Assembly: GCF_029392095.1 (NCBI RefSeq)
Contig: NZ_CP113930.1
Span: 868,001-932,000, forward strand
Direction: 5' to 3'
Length of the DNA stretch: 64,000 bases
Source: Lactobacillus sp. ESL0700
GTDB taxonomy: Bacteria; Bacillota; Bacilli; Lactobacillales; Lactobacillaceae
Shown: piece by piece, positions 29,231 to 39,517 of the stretch
Layout: every line of letters begins with the position of its first letter
Position numbering within the stretch: position 1 is the first letter of the stretch
Position numbers and translations under genes: made by a program
Notes under the pieces: generated by a model
Databases searched by the model: none
Told to the model about the DNA's origin: nothing
What the model saw: the letters and a program-made list of their open reading frames with translations, nothing else

Positions 29231-30337
29231 ATGAGAATTATTTTTACTGGTGGTGGCACTGGCGGCCATATTTATCCAATTATGGCAATTATTGAGCGCT
29301 TAAAAGAGCGGCAACTGGCAACAAATGATGAAATTTTGTTTGTCGGTACTAAACGTGGTTTGGAATCTAAAATTGTTCCAGCAGCTGGCGTTAAGTTTGA
29401 AACAATCGAAATTCAGGGTTTCAATCGCAAACATTTGTTAAAAAATTTCAGTACCATTAATATGTTCGTGAAGGCAACTAAGTCCGCTAAAAAGATTCTA
29501 CAGGAATTTAAGCCGGATGTTGTCTTGGGTACTGGTGGTTATGTTAGTGGCGCCATTGTCTATGAAGCTGCCAAGATGGGCATTCCGACAATGATTCACG
29601 AATCAAATTCAGTCGTCGGTGTTGCCAACAAGTTCTTAGGGCATTATGTAGACAAGATTTGTTACACCTTTGATGATGCTGCTAAACAATTTTCGGAGAA
29701 GAAAAAACTAGTTAAAACTGGTAATCCGCGTTCACAACAAGTTTTAGGTTTGAATGAGGAGCATGTTAATTTAGAAGCTGAATGGAACTTTAATCCTAAA
29801 ATTCCAACTGTGCTTGTGTTTGGCGGCTCACGTGGCGCTTTAGCAATTAATCGGGTGATGTTGCAGTCGATATTAAAACTGAAAAATAAGCCATATCAAA
29901 TTGTTTGGGCAACGGGCAATTTGTATTATGATAAGGTACAGGAGAAGCTGCAGGGAATAGATTATGGTACTAACATTAAAATCTTGCCGTATATCAAGGA
30001 TATGCCTGCTGTTTTACCCGAAATGACTTGTGTGATTTCACGTTCTGGTGCTACCAGTATTGCAGAATTTACCGCATTAGGTGTTCCTGCAATTTTAATT
30101 CCTAGTCCTAATGTGACGCACAATCACCAAATGAAAAATGCAACTGATTTAGAAAAAGCAGGTGCGGCATTAGTAATTGCAGAAAAAGATTTAAATCCTA
30201 ATAGTTTTATTTCTTCAATCGATCATATTTTGCTTGATACAAAATATGCAAATGAAATGAGCAAATCATCGAAACAACTAGGTGTACCTGATGCTTCAGA
30301 TCAGGTAATCAAAGTGATGCAAGCAATTGCTAAATAA
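29231..30337 (+). CDS. murG: Lipid II glycosyltransferase MurG
   Basis: A 368-residue GT28 enzyme on the inner membrane face that adds GlcNAc to lipid I. The G-loops FTGGGTGGHIYP and TGGYVSG, FGGSRGA, and the sugar-nucleotide pocket RSGATSIAEFTALG are visible. The ribosome site upstream is weak, so coupling to murD is likely. Confidence 0.97.
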   Translation: MRIIFTGGGTGGHIYPIMAIIERLKERQLATNDEILFVGTKRGLESKIVPAAGVKFETIEIQGFNRKHLLKNFSTINMFVKATKSAKKILQEFKPDVVLGTGGYVSGAIVYEAAKMGIPTMIHESNSVVGVANKFLGHYVDKICYTFDDAAKQFSEKKKLVKTGNPRSQQVLGLNEEHVNLEAEWNFNPKIPTVLVFGGSRGALAINRVMLQSILKLKNKPYQIVWATGNLYYDKVQEKLQGIDYGTNIKILPYIKDMPAVLPEMTCVISRSGATSIAEFTALGVPAILIPSPNVTHNHQMKNATDLEKAGAALVIAEKDLNPNSFISSIDHILLDTKYANEMSKSSKQLGVPDASDQVIKVMQAIAK

Positions 30338-30358
30338 TAGGTAAGGGAGGCGAAGCAG

Positions 30359-31213
30359 ATGCCGAAAAAACGGATAACCAAGATTGATCCTAACGAAAAA
30401 CTAGCACATTATCTGGATCATCAGGCTGACCAAAACAGGCATCAACACCATAAAAATAAGGTTTCTGCCTCGCTTAATCACTTACACAGTGAGCGTAAAT
30501 CGGCACTGATTAGACGTTTGGGCTTAATTATTGGTATTGCCTTATTGGCAATTGTTGGTTTAGGGTATTATATTTCTCCTCTAGCTAACGTTAGAAGCGT
30601 TCAGGTTCAAGGCAGCGATGACTTACCAGTTAAAGAAGTAGTCGCAACATCAGGAATTAAGGCTAGTGGCAAGGTTTGTGACTATCTGCTTAAACAGTCG
30701 GTAATTAGTCAAAAATTGGCCAATAAATATACCGAAGTTAAAAATGTTCAGATCACCACCCAAAATTTTAATCACCTAATTATCCATATCAATGAATTTA
30801 AAACAATTAGTTATATTAAAACGGATAATAGGTACCGTAAAATTCTTTCACATGGTAAACTAGGTACAAGGCTCTTGCCATGGAACATGGTGGATCATGA
30901 TAAGCCGATTTTTGTAGGTTATAGTCATAAAGTTTCTTTAAAACAGGATCTTTCGTTATTTAATAGTTTACCCGACGATTTTCAGGAACAAATTAAGTTA
31001 TTAAGTGGTAATACTAGACGTAAATCACAAGTCATTTTTGTAATGAAGGATGGCAATGTAATTACCGGCAATATTTCTACTCTCAAAGATAAAATAAAGT
31101 ACTATAATAAAATCAAATCTAAAGTAAAGAAGAATAGTTTAATTGATTTAGAAGTAGGGGTTTTTAGTAGACCGCTAACAGCAAGTGAGAAGAAGGCTTA
31201 TGGCATATCGTAA
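30359..31213 (+). CDS. divIB: Cell division protein DivIB (FtsQ family)
   Basis: A 284-residue bitopic protein: long, basic cytoplasmic part (1-56), a membrane helix (about 57-76), then a POTRA domain beginning at ANVRSVQVQG. It belongs to the FtsL-DivIB-DivIC complex. AGGGAGGCG precedes the ATG. Confidence 0.92.
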   Translation: MPKKRITKIDPNEKLAHYLDHQADQNRHQHHKNKVSASLNHLHSERKSALIRRLGLIIGIALLAIVGLGYYISPLANVRSVQVQGSDDLPVKEVVATSGIKASGKVCDYLLKQSVISQKLANKYTEVKNVQITTQNFNHLIIHINEFKTISYIKTDNRYRKILSHGKLGTRLLPWNMVDHDKPIFVGYSHKVSLKQDLSLFNSLPDDFQEQIKLLSGNTRRKSQVIFVMKDGNVITGNISTLKDKIKYYNKIKSKVKKNSLIDLEVGVFSRPLTASEKKAYGIS

Positions 31214-31269
31214 ACTTGATTAGCATTTTATTAAGAATTTACTAGTTGAGCATCGATGGGGGGTTAATT

Positions 31270-32631
31270 TTGGACAATTCAAATTTATTAGTAGGCCTTG
31301 ATATAGGTACTACAAGCGTGAAGGCAGTAGTCGCCGATTCCGGTAAAGTGATTGGCGCGGTCGCAATTCCTAACAAGGGAATGCGGCATGGTAATATCGT
31401 TGATATTGATGAGACAGCAAGTGCGATTAGTCGTGCACTGAAAGAAATTGCCGATAAGACAAATGCGCGGATTTATAGCGTGGTTACGGGAATTCCTGTA
31501 GGCCTTTTGCAACTTGAAACAGCCAGTGATCTGATTAATGTTAGTGATAATGGTCAAGAAGTTGGTAATAGCGACGTTAAACGTGTTTTACGGGCTGCGG
31601 TCAAGTCTGCAGTTAAAAATGAACGGGAACCAATAGCGTTTTTACCGAGTCGATTTTTAATCGATGGCAAAACCGAAGTTGATGACCCCCGGAAGATGAT
31701 TGCGCATTCCCTTGCAGTTCAAGGAATTTTGCTGACGGCACCAGCTAGTCCATTGCATAATATTAAAAAGGCAATTGAACGTGCTGGCTACCAGAACAAT
31801 TTCTTTGTGCCAACCCCTCTGGCCATTGCAAGTGTTGCTCTTGACGAAAGTGAACGTACTTTTGGATCAATTATCCTTGACCTAGGCGGCGGCGTGACTA
31901 CTGCAACCGTTATTCATGACGGTCAAATTAAGTATGCGAACATTGATTTTGAAGGCGGCAGCGATATTAGCAATGATATTTCAGTTGTCCTGAGCACTTC
32001 CAAAAAAGATGCAGAGCAGATTAAACTTGATTATGGTTATGCTGATCCAGAATTAGCTTCAGAAAAAGACAAGTTTGCGGTTAACAGTGTTGGCACTGAT
32101 GGTCAGCAAATGGTTGACGAAGTGTACTTGAGTAATATTATTAACGCTCGTTTAATGCAGACAGTTGGGCGAATTGGTAAAGGTTTGGCTAAGCATGATG
32201 CATTGAAATTGCCGGGCGGGATTATTATCACCGGTGGTAACAGTTTGCTTCAGGGAATTGATAACATTGTTGCTAATACTTTAAAAGTGAAAACGCGGAT
32301 TTATCAGCCTGATCAGATTGGTATGCGCAATCCTGTATATTCTGCAGCTTATGGTATTGTTAACTACTCGTATAAAATGTCTGATATTGACTTTTTGGTT
32401 ATCAGTGCAATTTATGGTAAGAGTCTCGTTGGTCAGACTGACGATGAGCCGGCTCAAGAGAATGTAAAAAAATCGAAAAGACCGGCAACTGCTAGTGAAA
32501 CCAAAGTAAAAGAAGAATATAATAGACATGAGTTGCGAAAACAAGATAAGACAGCGCAACACAAACAAACAAATAATAATCAAAATAAAAATAAAGGCAT
32601 TAAGAACTTCTTGAAAAAGTTCTTTGATTAA
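31270..32631 (+). CDS. ftsA: Cell division protein FtsA
   Basis: A 453-residue actin-like protein that tethers FtsZ to the membrane. The start is taken as TTG 31270 (MDNSNLLVGLDIGTTSVKAVV); an earlier TTG at 31246 has no ribosome site, while GATGGGGGG sits before 31270. ATP motifs LDLGGGVTTATV and ITGGNSLLQG are present. After a low-complexity charged linker, the protein ends in an amphipathic helix KGIKNFLKKFFD, the membrane-targeting sequence. Confidence 0.93.
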   Translation: MDNSNLLVGLDIGTTSVKAVVADSGKVIGAVAIPNKGMRHGNIVDIDETASAISRALKEIADKTNARIYSVVTGIPVGLLQLETASDLINVSDNGQEVGNSDVKRVLRAAVKSAVKNEREPIAFLPSRFLIDGKTEVDDPRKMIAHSLAVQGILLTAPASPLHNIKKAIERAGYQNNFFVPTPLAIASVALDESERTFGSIILDLGGGVTTATVIHDGQIKYANIDFEGGSDISNDISVVLSTSKKDAEQIKLDYGYADPELASEKDKFAVNSVGTDGQQMVDEVYLSNIINARLMQTVGRIGKGLAKHDALKLPGGIIITGGNSLLQGIDNIVANTLKVKTRIYQPDQIGMRNPVYSAAYGIVNYSYKMSDIDFLVISAIYGKSLVGQTDDEPAQENVKKSKRPATASETKVKEEYNRHELRKQDKTAQHKQTNNNQNKNKGIKNFLKKFFD

Positions 32632-32646
32632 AGGTGGTTAATTTAG

Positions 32647-33969
32647 ATGGATTTTACGTTCGATTCAGACGACAATAAAAATGCTGTCATCAAAGTAATT
32701 GGTGTCGGCGGTGCAGGTGGTAACGCTGTCAATCGAATGATTGATGATGGTGTGCAAGGGGTTTCCTTTGTTGCTGCAAATACTGATGTTCAAGCACTTA
32801 ACAGCAATAAAGCAGAAACCAAAATTCAGTTAGGGCCTAAATTGACCAGGGGATTGGGTGCTGGTTCGCATCCAGAAGTTGGTCAAAAGGCAGCTGAAGA
32901 AAGTGAACAAACAATTGAGGATGCCCTTAAAGGTGCTGATATGATCTTTATCACTGCCGGAATGGGTGGTGGTACTGGTACTGGTGCTGCTCCAATCGTT
33001 GCCAAAATTGCTCGCGAAACTGGCGCTTTGACTGTTGGGGTAGTAACCCGCCCGTTCACTTTTGAAGGCCCTAAACGTTCTAAAAACGCAACTGAAGGTA
33101 TTGCCCAATTAAAGCAGTATGTTGATACATTAGTTATTATTGCTAATAATCGCTTGCTTGAAATGGTTGACAAAAAGACACCGATGATGGACGCCTTTAA
33201 AGAAGCTGACAATGTCTTAAAACAAGGTGTTCAAGGTATTTCCGATTTGATTACCTCAACTGACTATGTTAACTTGGACTTCGCTGACGTTAAGACAGTG
33301 ATGGCTAACCAAGGTGCTGCTTTGATGGGAATTGGCCGTGCTAGTGGCGAAAACAGAACGGTTGAAGCTACTAAATTGGCGATTTCCTCACCACTACTTG
33401 AGGTTTCAATTGATGGTGCTAAGCAAGTACTGCTCAACATCACTGGTGGCCCAGACTTAACATTGTTTGAAGCTCAGGATGCTTCTGAAATTGTGTCTAA
33501 GGCAGCTGGCGATGATGTTAACATTATCTTTGGTACGTCGATTAACCCTAACTTGGGTGACGAAGTTGTCGTAACTGTTATTGCAACTGGGATTAGTTCG
33601 CAAGCTGAAGAAGAAGCTTCTAAGCAGCTTCCGGGTCGCAGTCACCAAGTTAAAGCACAACAGTCAAGTGATATTACTCGTGAAAAGGCAGAGCCGCAAA
33701 ACCAACAAGTAATGAATCATGAACAAACTGCTGAGCAAACACAAGTTAAATCTGCACCAAAGCATGAACCAATGGTTGATCCAACTAGTGTTTGGGGCTT
33801 GAATAATGACAGTCACGAAGCAAGACGGTCAACACCAAACATTAGCCAAAATGATGGTTTTAATTCATTTGACGATGATGATCAGAGCAGTATTTCACAA
33901 ATTGAAACTAGTGCCCAAGATGATGATACTGATGATATTCCATTTTTTAGGCACCGTGGTGAGAACTAA
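32647..33969 (+). CDS. ftsZ: Cell division GTPase FtsZ
   Basis: A 440-residue tubulin homologue that forms the Z-ring. The tubulin signature [12 protein letters not shown] (about 104-115) and the N-terminal [12 protein letters not shown] are intact. A long disordered linker leads to the C-terminal peptide [10 protein letters not shown], the docking site for FtsA, SepF and EzrA, all of which are encoded in this window. Confidence 0.98.
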   Translation: MDFTFDSDDNKNAVIKVIGVGGAGGNAVNRMIDDGVQGVSFVAANTDVQALNSNKAETKIQLGPKLTRGLGAGSHPEVGQKAAEESEQTIEDALKGADMIFITAGMGGGTGTGAAPIVAKIARETGALTVGVVTRPFTFEGPKRSKNATEGIAQLKQYVDTLVIIANNRLLEMVDKKTPMMDAFKEADNVLKQGVQGISDLITSTDYVNLDFADVKTVMANQGAALMGIGRASGENRTVEATKLAISSPLLEVSIDGAKQVLLNITGGPDLTLFEAQDASEIVSKAAGDDVNIIFGTSINPNLGDEVVVTVIATGISSQAEEEASKQLPGRSHQVKAQQSSDITREKAEPQNQQVMNHEQTAEQTQVKSAPKHEPMVDPTSVWGLNNDSHEARRSTPNISQNDGFNSFDDDDQSSISQIETSAQDDDTDDIPFFRHRGEN

Positions 33970-33984
33970 TAGGAGGCAAAAAAA

Positions 33985-34425
33985 TTGGCTTTTAGTAAAA
34001 TAGGTAAATTTTTCGGCATTTCTGATGAAGACGATGACATGCTTGATGGTGAAGAATATCTCGATGATCAAGAAATTGACAACGACACTATTCCAGCCAA
34101 TACGATTGATCATGATAAGGTGGTTTCAATTAAGTCAGGGATGAATGCTGCTAAAAGTAAAATTGTCCTGTATGAACCACGAGTCTATTCTGATGCTAAG
34201 GATGTTGCCCAAAATTTGCTGAATAACAAGGCAGTGATCATTAATTTTAGTAGAATGGAAGATACATCTGCTAGACGAATTGTTGATTTTATCACAGGAA
34301 CGGTGTATGCCCTTAATGGTGAAATTCAACGCATTGGTGACAAAATATTTTTGGCAACACCGCCTAAGTTTGTCACTAATGGGAAAATTAGTGAATTAGT
34401 TGATAAGAAAGATAACTTAAGTTAA
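33985..34425 (+). CDS. sepF: Cell division protein SepF
   Basis: A 146-residue ring-forming FtsZ partner. The N-terminal amphipathic helix MAFSKIGKFFGI binds membrane; an acidic linker is followed by the SepF domain (about 47-135). It uses TTG, preceded by AGGAGG. No ylmE lies between ftsZ and sepF. It overlaps the yggT-type gene by one base. Confidence 0.94.
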   Translation: MAFSKIGKFFGISDEDDDMLDGEEYLDDQEIDNDTIPANTIDHDKVVSIKSGMNAAKSKIVLYEPRVYSDAKDVAQNLLNNKAVIINFSRMEDTSARRIVDFITGTVYALNGEIQRIGDKIFLATPPKFVTNGKISELVDKKDNLS

Positions 34426-34727
34426 TGCTCACAATAATTTCTTATATTTTAAGTGCAGTCAACTGGCTGATTTGGCTTTACAGCATTATTATGGTGATTG
34501 ATGCAATCTTGAGTTGGGTACCGTTTTTGCGGGATTCAGCTGTTGGCAGAATTCTTAATCGCATAATTGATCCTTACCTGAATATTTTTCGTAAGGGGCC
34601 AGTGCAAAGATTATCTTACGCAACGGGATTAGATTTATCTTTCCTATTGGGATTATTAGTTCTTTACTTTGTGCAGGATTATGCTCTTAATTGGTTAGCT
34701 AACATTCTCTTTCGGGTGCTAGGCTAA
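34425..34727 (+). CDS. YggT family membrane protein
   Basis: A 100-residue protein with two hydrophobic hairpins and the typical ILSWVPFLR and RIIDPYLNIFRK motifs. Its function is poorly defined; the usual location after sepF suggests a role near the divisome. It overlaps its neighbours by one base on both sides. Confidence 0.88.
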   Translation: MLTIISYILSAVNWLIWLYSIIMVIDAILSWVPFLRDSAVGRILNRIIDPYLNIFRKGPVQRLSYATGLDLSFLLGLLVLYFVQDYALNWLANILFRVLG

Positions 34728-35536
34728 TGATGAAAAGACAGGCAAGCAGCTTTTACCCACACTTTGATTCAGAAGAAAAGTCGACTGTTGACAAAATGGT
34801 CGGCTTTTTTAATCAGGTTATTTTTAAGCACGAGGCAATTCTAACGGACTTTTTAGACCCAGCACAAAGGGACATTTTAAAAACGGTCGCTGGTGGTGAC
34901 TTGCTGGTGCAGGAATTTGGTGGCTACACTGATGCGGAGAAAAAGCGCGTTTATTTAAGTGAGGATTGGGTTAATTTAATGCCCGCGGATTATCAGGTAA
35001 CGGCTTGTGAAATTTATTATCCTAGTAAATTTACCCAGTTAACTCATAGTTCAATTTTAGGAACATTGGCTAATTCCGGTGTTGAGACAGATACCTTCGG
35101 GGATATTATTACTGATGGCGCTGGCAAATGGCAGTTTTTTATAAAAACTGAACTGCTCGATTTTTTTACGCAGCAGATTGACCGCATTGGTCACACGCAG
35201 GTTAAAGTGCGTTCAGTTTTACCAAAAGAAATTTTAGTGCCAGAAGATGATAGTCAAATTGTTCCGCTAATTGTTGCTTCGCTTAGAATTGACGCGGTTT
35301 TAGCTGGGATTAGCAAGAACAGTCGCGGGCAATTAAAAGACGCAATTAATGCTAATTTAGTAAAATTAAATTGGCATGGAGTGAAAGATTCTAATATAAT
35401 AGTAAAAGTAGGTGATGTTCTCAGCTTAAGGCACTTTGGAAGAAGTCAAATTATGGACATTACAACAACTAAAAAAGGTAAATATAGGGTGGTGCTAAAA
35501 CTGTGGCAGACAAAAAAACACAAGCAAAAAGATTAA
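34727..35536 (+). CDS. ylmH: S4-domain RNA-binding protein YlmH
   Basis: A 269-residue protein with an N-terminal alpha/beta domain and a C-terminal S4 RNA-binding domain (about 185-245, KLNWHGVKDSNIIVKVGDVLSLRHFGR). In B. subtilis YlmH has been linked to rescue of stalled 50S subunits. It overlaps divIVA by 34 bases. Confidence 0.88.
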   Translation: MMKRQASSFYPHFDSEEKSTVDKMVGFFNQVIFKHEAILTDFLDPAQRDILKTVAGGDLLVQEFGGYTDAEKKRVYLSEDWVNLMPADYQVTACEIYYPSKFTQLTHSSILGTLANSGVETDTFGDIITDGAGKWQFFIKTELLDFFTQQIDRIGHTQVKVRSVLPKEILVPEDDSQIVPLIVASLRIDAVLAGISKNSRGQLKDAINANLVKLNWHGVKDSNIIVKVGDVLSLRHFGRSQIMDITTTKKGKYRVVLKLWQTKKHKQKD

Positions 35537-36279
35537 CGCCAATGGACATTCACAATCAAGAATTTAAAAAGCGTGGACTTAACGGTTATGATCGTCGAGA
35601 AGTCGACAGTTTTTTAGATCAGGTTGTTGATGATTATGGTGATGCGTTAGATCAAACGGTTGATTTAAAAAATAATATTGTTAGCTTAAAGGATCAAGTT
35701 GCAAAATTGCAAACGCAGATTAACCAATATCAGCAGACTAAAGAAGATGCTGAGCAGGCAGTTGTTCGCGCGCAAGAGCAAGCACAAAAAATTATTCAGA
35801 ACGCGACGCAACAAGCAGCAATTAATACTGATTACGAAAAGCAGCAACAAAAAACCATTAATAATGATTATGAACGGCTAAAGAAAGAAATAGCTGGTTA
35901 TCGCAATCATCTTCAAGATTTGCTGCAAACGGCGATTGATAATTTAAGTGATGAAAAATGGCAAAAGGCGCTCGATAAATATTTTTCAACGGAACGCTTT
36001 TACCCGCCAGATGGCTCAGAACCAATAACTTTGGTCGATGATGACGAAGATATGGATGACGATGAAGAGCTAGATGAGCTTGACAATGATGATGAAGATG
36101 ACGTAAACTTTGAGGAAGACATTGAAGAGGATCAGGATCCTGATGATCCGGACCGCCCCCAGCCAATGACTGGTGATAGTCCGAGTCATGAAACTGTTAA
36201 TCAGCAAACGTCTAATCTATCAGATAATGGATCTGGACCAACAATTGTTTTTCCAGATGATTATAAAGATCATAATTAA
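35503..36279 (+). CDS. divIVA: Cell-pole/division protein DivIVA
   Basis: A 258-residue coiled-coil protein that senses negative membrane curvature at septa and poles. The conserved N-terminal LTPMDIHNQEFKKRGLNGYDRREVDSFLDQV is followed by coiled coil (about 35-145). An unusually acidic stretch (about 175-225, many Asp/Glu) and a disordered tail end the protein. It starts with GTG inside ylmH, after AGGGTGGTG. Confidence 0.93.
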   Translation: MADKKTQAKRLTPMDIHNQEFKKRGLNGYDRREVDSFLDQVVDDYGDALDQTVDLKNNIVSLKDQVAKLQTQINQYQQTKEDAEQAVVRAQEQAQKIIQNATQQAAINTDYEKQQQKTINNDYERLKKEIAGYRNHLQDLLQTAIDNLSDEKWQKALDKYFSTERFYPPDGSEPITLVDDDEDMDDDEELDELDNDDEDDVNFEEDIEEDQDPDDPDRPQPMTGDSPSHETVNQQTSNLSDNGSGPTIVFPDDYKDHN

Positions 36280-36284
36280 TAATA

Positions 36285-36488
36285 GACTGACAGTAAAACT
36301 TGCAGGCAATTCAGCGAATTAGCGCTGGTGGGAGGCTAATGTAAGAGCCCAATAGTTGATCAGCTGCCTTATTTGGTCTATTTACGTCGATTGCACGATA
36401 CGCAATACATAAGTGGAGCTTAATAGCTCAATTTAGGTGGTACCACGATGATAAACCTCGCCCTAATTTAGGACGAGGTCTTTTTTTT
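36285..36488 (+). promoter_or_regulatory. T-box riboswitch for ileS (isoleucine, specifier ATC)
   Basis: The core ATTTAGGTGGTACCACG lies at 36430-36446. The terminator is ACCTCG/CGAGGT with an inner CCTAA/TTAGG and a T run (36455-36488). In Stem I, AGGCA (36304-36308) pairs with TGCCT (36365-36369), with ATC at 36359-36361 in the facing loop, an isoleucine codon. A clear promoter is not evident; several AT-rich -10-like sites lie at the divIVA 3' end. Confidence 0.9.
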
Positions 36489-36506
36489 ACAGAAAGGAAT
36501 CTAACA

Positions 36507-39296
36507 ATGAGAGTAAAAGATACACTCAATTTGGGTAAGACCAAATTTAAGATGCGGGGAAATCTTCCAGTTCGCGAAGCTCAATGGCAAAAAGAATGGG
36601 AAGAAAACAAATTATATGAACAAAGATTGAAGTTAAATGAGGGCAAGCCTCGTTTTGACTTACATGATGGCCCGCCATTTGCCAATGGTAATATTCACAT
36701 GGGTCACGCAATGAACAAGGTTTCGAAAGATATTATTGTTCGTTATAAGAATATGGACGGCTATTATGCACCATACGTTCCAGGTTGGGATACTCACGGT
36801 TTGCCAATTGAACAACAATTAGCTAAGCAGGGAATTGACCGCAAGACAATGGATCGGGCAGAATACCGTAAGCTTTGTGAAGAATTTGCTAGAAAAGAAA
36901 TTAAAAAGCAAATGGAAGACTTCAAGCGCCTAGGTGTTATGGGCGATTGGGATCACCCGTATATTACGCTGCAGCCTGAATATGAAGCCGAAGAAATTCG
37001 CGTCTTTGGTAAAATGTACGAAAAAGGTTACATTTACAAGGGTAAGAAGCCAGTTTACTGGTCACCATCAAGTGAATCAACCTTGGCTGAAGCCGAAGTG
37101 GAATATCACGATATTAAATCACCATCAATTTATGTTGCCTTTCCAGTTAAAGACGGTAAAGGAATCTTAGATAGTAAAGATACTTATTTCTTAATCTGGA
37201 CCACGACACCATGGACAATCCCAACTAACCAAGGAATTACAGTTAATCCAAAATTTGATTATTCTGTTGTTCAAGTTGGTGCTAAGCGTTATGTTGTTGG
37301 TACTGACCGCTTAGAAGCTGTTGCTAAGGATCTTGACTGGACTGATTACCAAGTTGTTCAACACATGCAGGGAACTGATATGGACCGCATGGTAGCCAAG
37401 CACCCATTGTATGACCAAGATTCCTTGTTGATGAATGCACTTCACGTTACATCTAGTGATGGTACTGGTTTAGTCCATACTGCTTCTGGCTTTGGTGAAG
37501 ATGACTATAACGTTGCGCAAAAATATGGCTTGCCAGTGTTCAGTCCAATGGATAACAAGGGTTGCTTTACTTCTGAAATTCCTGATCCTGACTTAGTAGG
37601 GATGTTCTATAATGACGCTAATAAAGTTGTTAGTGAAAAGCTAAAGAAATCTGGCAATTTACTTAAGTTAAGTTTCTTTACGCACTCATACCCACACGAC
37701 TGGCGGACTAAGAAGCCAGTTATTTATCGGGCAACGACTCAATGGTTTGCTTCAATTAAAAAGTGCCGTGAACAAATTCTTGAACAAATCGATCAAGTTA
37801 ACTTCACACCATCTTGGGGTAAGTTGCGTCTGCACAACATGATCAAGGATCGTGGTGACTGGGTAATTTCACGTCAACGGGCGTGGGGTGTTCCATTACC
37901 AATTTTCTACGCTGAAGACGATACACCAATTGTTACTCCAGAAACGATTGAACATGTTGCCCAAATCTTTGCCAAGGAAGGTTCAAATGCATGGTACACG
38001 CACACTGCTAAAGAATTGCTTCCAGAAGGATTTACTTCAGAACATTCACCAAATGGCGAATTTAGAAAAGAAACCGACATTTTGGATGTTTGGTTTGACT
38101 CTGGGTCATCACACCAAGCAGTGATGGCTTACCGTAAAGATTTGCGCTTCCCAGCTGACCTCTACCTTGAAGGTAGTGACCAATATCGTGGTTGGTTTAA
38201 CTCAAGCTTAATTACTGCTGTTGCAGCAACTGGTCAAGCACCTTACAAGGGAATTTTATCGCAAGGATTTGTTCTTGATGATAAGGGTCATAAGATGTCG
38301 AAGTCTTTGGGTAACGTAATTTCACCTAATGATGTAATTAAGCAAATGGGTGCTGAAATCATTCGTCTGTGGGTTGCTTCAGTTGATACAACTTCCGATG
38401 TTGCTGTTTCTCAAGATATTTTGCGTCAAACTTCTGAAAGTTACCGTAAAATTAGAAACACATTCCGTTACATGCTTGCTAATACTAGCGACTTTGATCC
38501 AAGTAATAATCGTGTGGCTTACAAGGATATGAATTCAATTGACCAGTACATGGAAGTTAGATTGAATGACTTGGTTAAGGAATGTCTTGACAGTTACGAC
38601 AGATATGATTTTAATAATGTTTATAAGAAGGTCTTTGCCTTTATTTCTAACGATTTGTCAGCCTTTTATCTGGACTTTGCCAAAGATGTTTTGTACATTG
38701 AGAGTGAAGATGGTCTTGCAAGAAGATCAATGCAAACAGTGATTTATGATGCTGCCGTTAAGTTGGCCAAAATTTTAACACCGATTTTGCCGCACACAAT
38801 GGAAGAAATCTGGTCATTCTTAAAAGAGCCAGAAGACTACATTCAACTTGCAAATATGCCAGAGGTTGAGGACTTTGCCAACCGTGAAGAATTGCTCGAT
38901 AACTGGAAACACTTTATGCATCTGCGCGATGATGTTTTAAAGGCACTGGAAGAAGCACGGGATAAGAAGCTAATTGGTAAGTCATTTGAAGCTGCCGTTA
39001 CTATTTATCCAACTGAAGAAACTAAGACAGTTCTTAATGAATTAGATGCTAACTTCAGACAGATTCTGATTGTTTCTAAGTTGACAATTGCTGATGGCGA
39101 AGCACCAGCAGAAGCTGAGCAATTGCCAAATGCCGCAATTGTTGTTGAACATGCAGCAGGAGAGGTTTGTCCACGTTGCCGGATGATCAAGACAGATATT
39201 GGTAATGATGCTGACTTGCCTTTGCTCTGTGCACGGTGTGCAGCAATTGTTAAAGAAGACCATCCTGAAGCAGTTCAAGAAGGATTAGAAGAATAA
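36507..39296 (+). CDS. ileS: Isoleucyl-tRNA synthetase
   Basis: A 929-residue class I synthetase. [16 protein letters not shown] has the HMGH motif (about 65), and [10 protein letters not shown] the KMSKS loop (about 595), with an editing domain between. The C terminus keeps the zinc site CPRC...CARC, typical of the bacterial form. It is controlled by the T-box upstream and overlaps the next gene by one base. Confidence 0.97.
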   Translation: MRVKDTLNLGKTKFKMRGNLPVREAQWQKEWEENKLYEQRLKLNEGKPRFDLHDGPPFANGNIHMGHAMNKVSKDIIVRYKNMDGYYAPYVPGWDTHGLPIEQQLAKQGIDRKTMDRAEYRKLCEEFARKEIKKQMEDFKRLGVMGDWDHPYITLQPEYEAEEIRVFGKMYEKGYIYKGKKPVYWSPSSESTLAEAEVEYHDIKSPSIYVAFPVKDGKGILDSKDTYFLIWTTTPWTIPTNQGITVNPKFDYSVVQVGAKRYVVGTDRLEAVAKDLDWTDYQVVQHMQGTDMDRMVAKHPLYDQDSLLMNALHVTSSDGTGLVHTASGFGEDDYNVAQKYGLPVFSPMDNKGCFTSEIPDPDLVGMFYNDANKVVSEKLKKSGNLLKLSFFTHSYPHDWRTKKPVIYRATTQWFASIKKCREQILEQIDQVNFTPSWGKLRLHNMIKDRGDWVISRQRAWGVPLPIFYAEDDTPIVTPETIEHVAQIFAKEGSNAWYTHTAKELLPEGFTSEHSPNGEFRKETDILDVWFDSGSSHQAVMAYRKDLRFPADLYLEGSDQYRGWFNSSLITAVAATGQAPYKGILSQGFVLDDKGHKMSKSLGNVISPNDVIKQMGAEIIRLWVASVDTTSDVAVSQDILRQTSESYRKIRNTFRYMLANTSDFDPSNNRVAYKDMNSIDQYMEVRLNDLVKECLDSYDRYDFNNVYKKVFAFISNDLSAFYLDFAKDVLYIESEDGLARRSMQTVIYDAAVKLAKILTPILPHTMEEIWSFLKEPEDYIQLANMPEVEDFANREELLDNWKHFMHLRDDVLKALEEARDKKLIGKSFEAAVTIYPTEETKTVLNELDANFRQILIVSKLTIADGEAPAEAEQLPNAAIVVEHAAGEVCPRCRMIKTDIGNDADLPLLCARCAAIVKEDHPEAVQEGLEE

Positions 39297-39517
39297 TGCG
39301 TTTAGGAACAGTAAAACAATTTGATCATGACAGCAGTTTTGGCTTTATTGAGGATGACGAAAACCATAAATCGTACTTTGTATTTTATACAGCGATTAAA
39401 GAAGAGGGCTACCGCCGTCTTCAAGTCGGCCAAAAGGTTAAGTACCAACTTGCGCAAGGCAAAAACGGTTTACAATGTGTCAATGTGTATTTAGCTGATA
39501 CGCAAGAAAGTGAGTAA
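39296..39517 (+). CDS. Divergent cold-shock-domain protein
   Basis: A 73-residue single OB-fold protein. [21 protein letters not shown] and YFVFYTAI resemble the two RNP motifs of CspA proteins (GTVKWF..., KGFGFI, VFVH), but the usual Trp and Phe residues of the first motif are partly replaced. It probably binds nucleic acid weakly or specifically. It lies in the ileS operon with no gap and ends right before the Nudix gene. Confidence 0.75.
   Translation: MRLGTVKQFDHDSSFGFIEDDENHKSYFVFYTAIKEEGYRRLQVGQKVKYQLAQGKNGLQCVNVYLADTQESE

Noticed and set aside
32830..33212. Minus-strand open frames inside ftsZ.
   Set aside because: Shadows of a highly conserved gene; no ribosome site and no recognisable protein.
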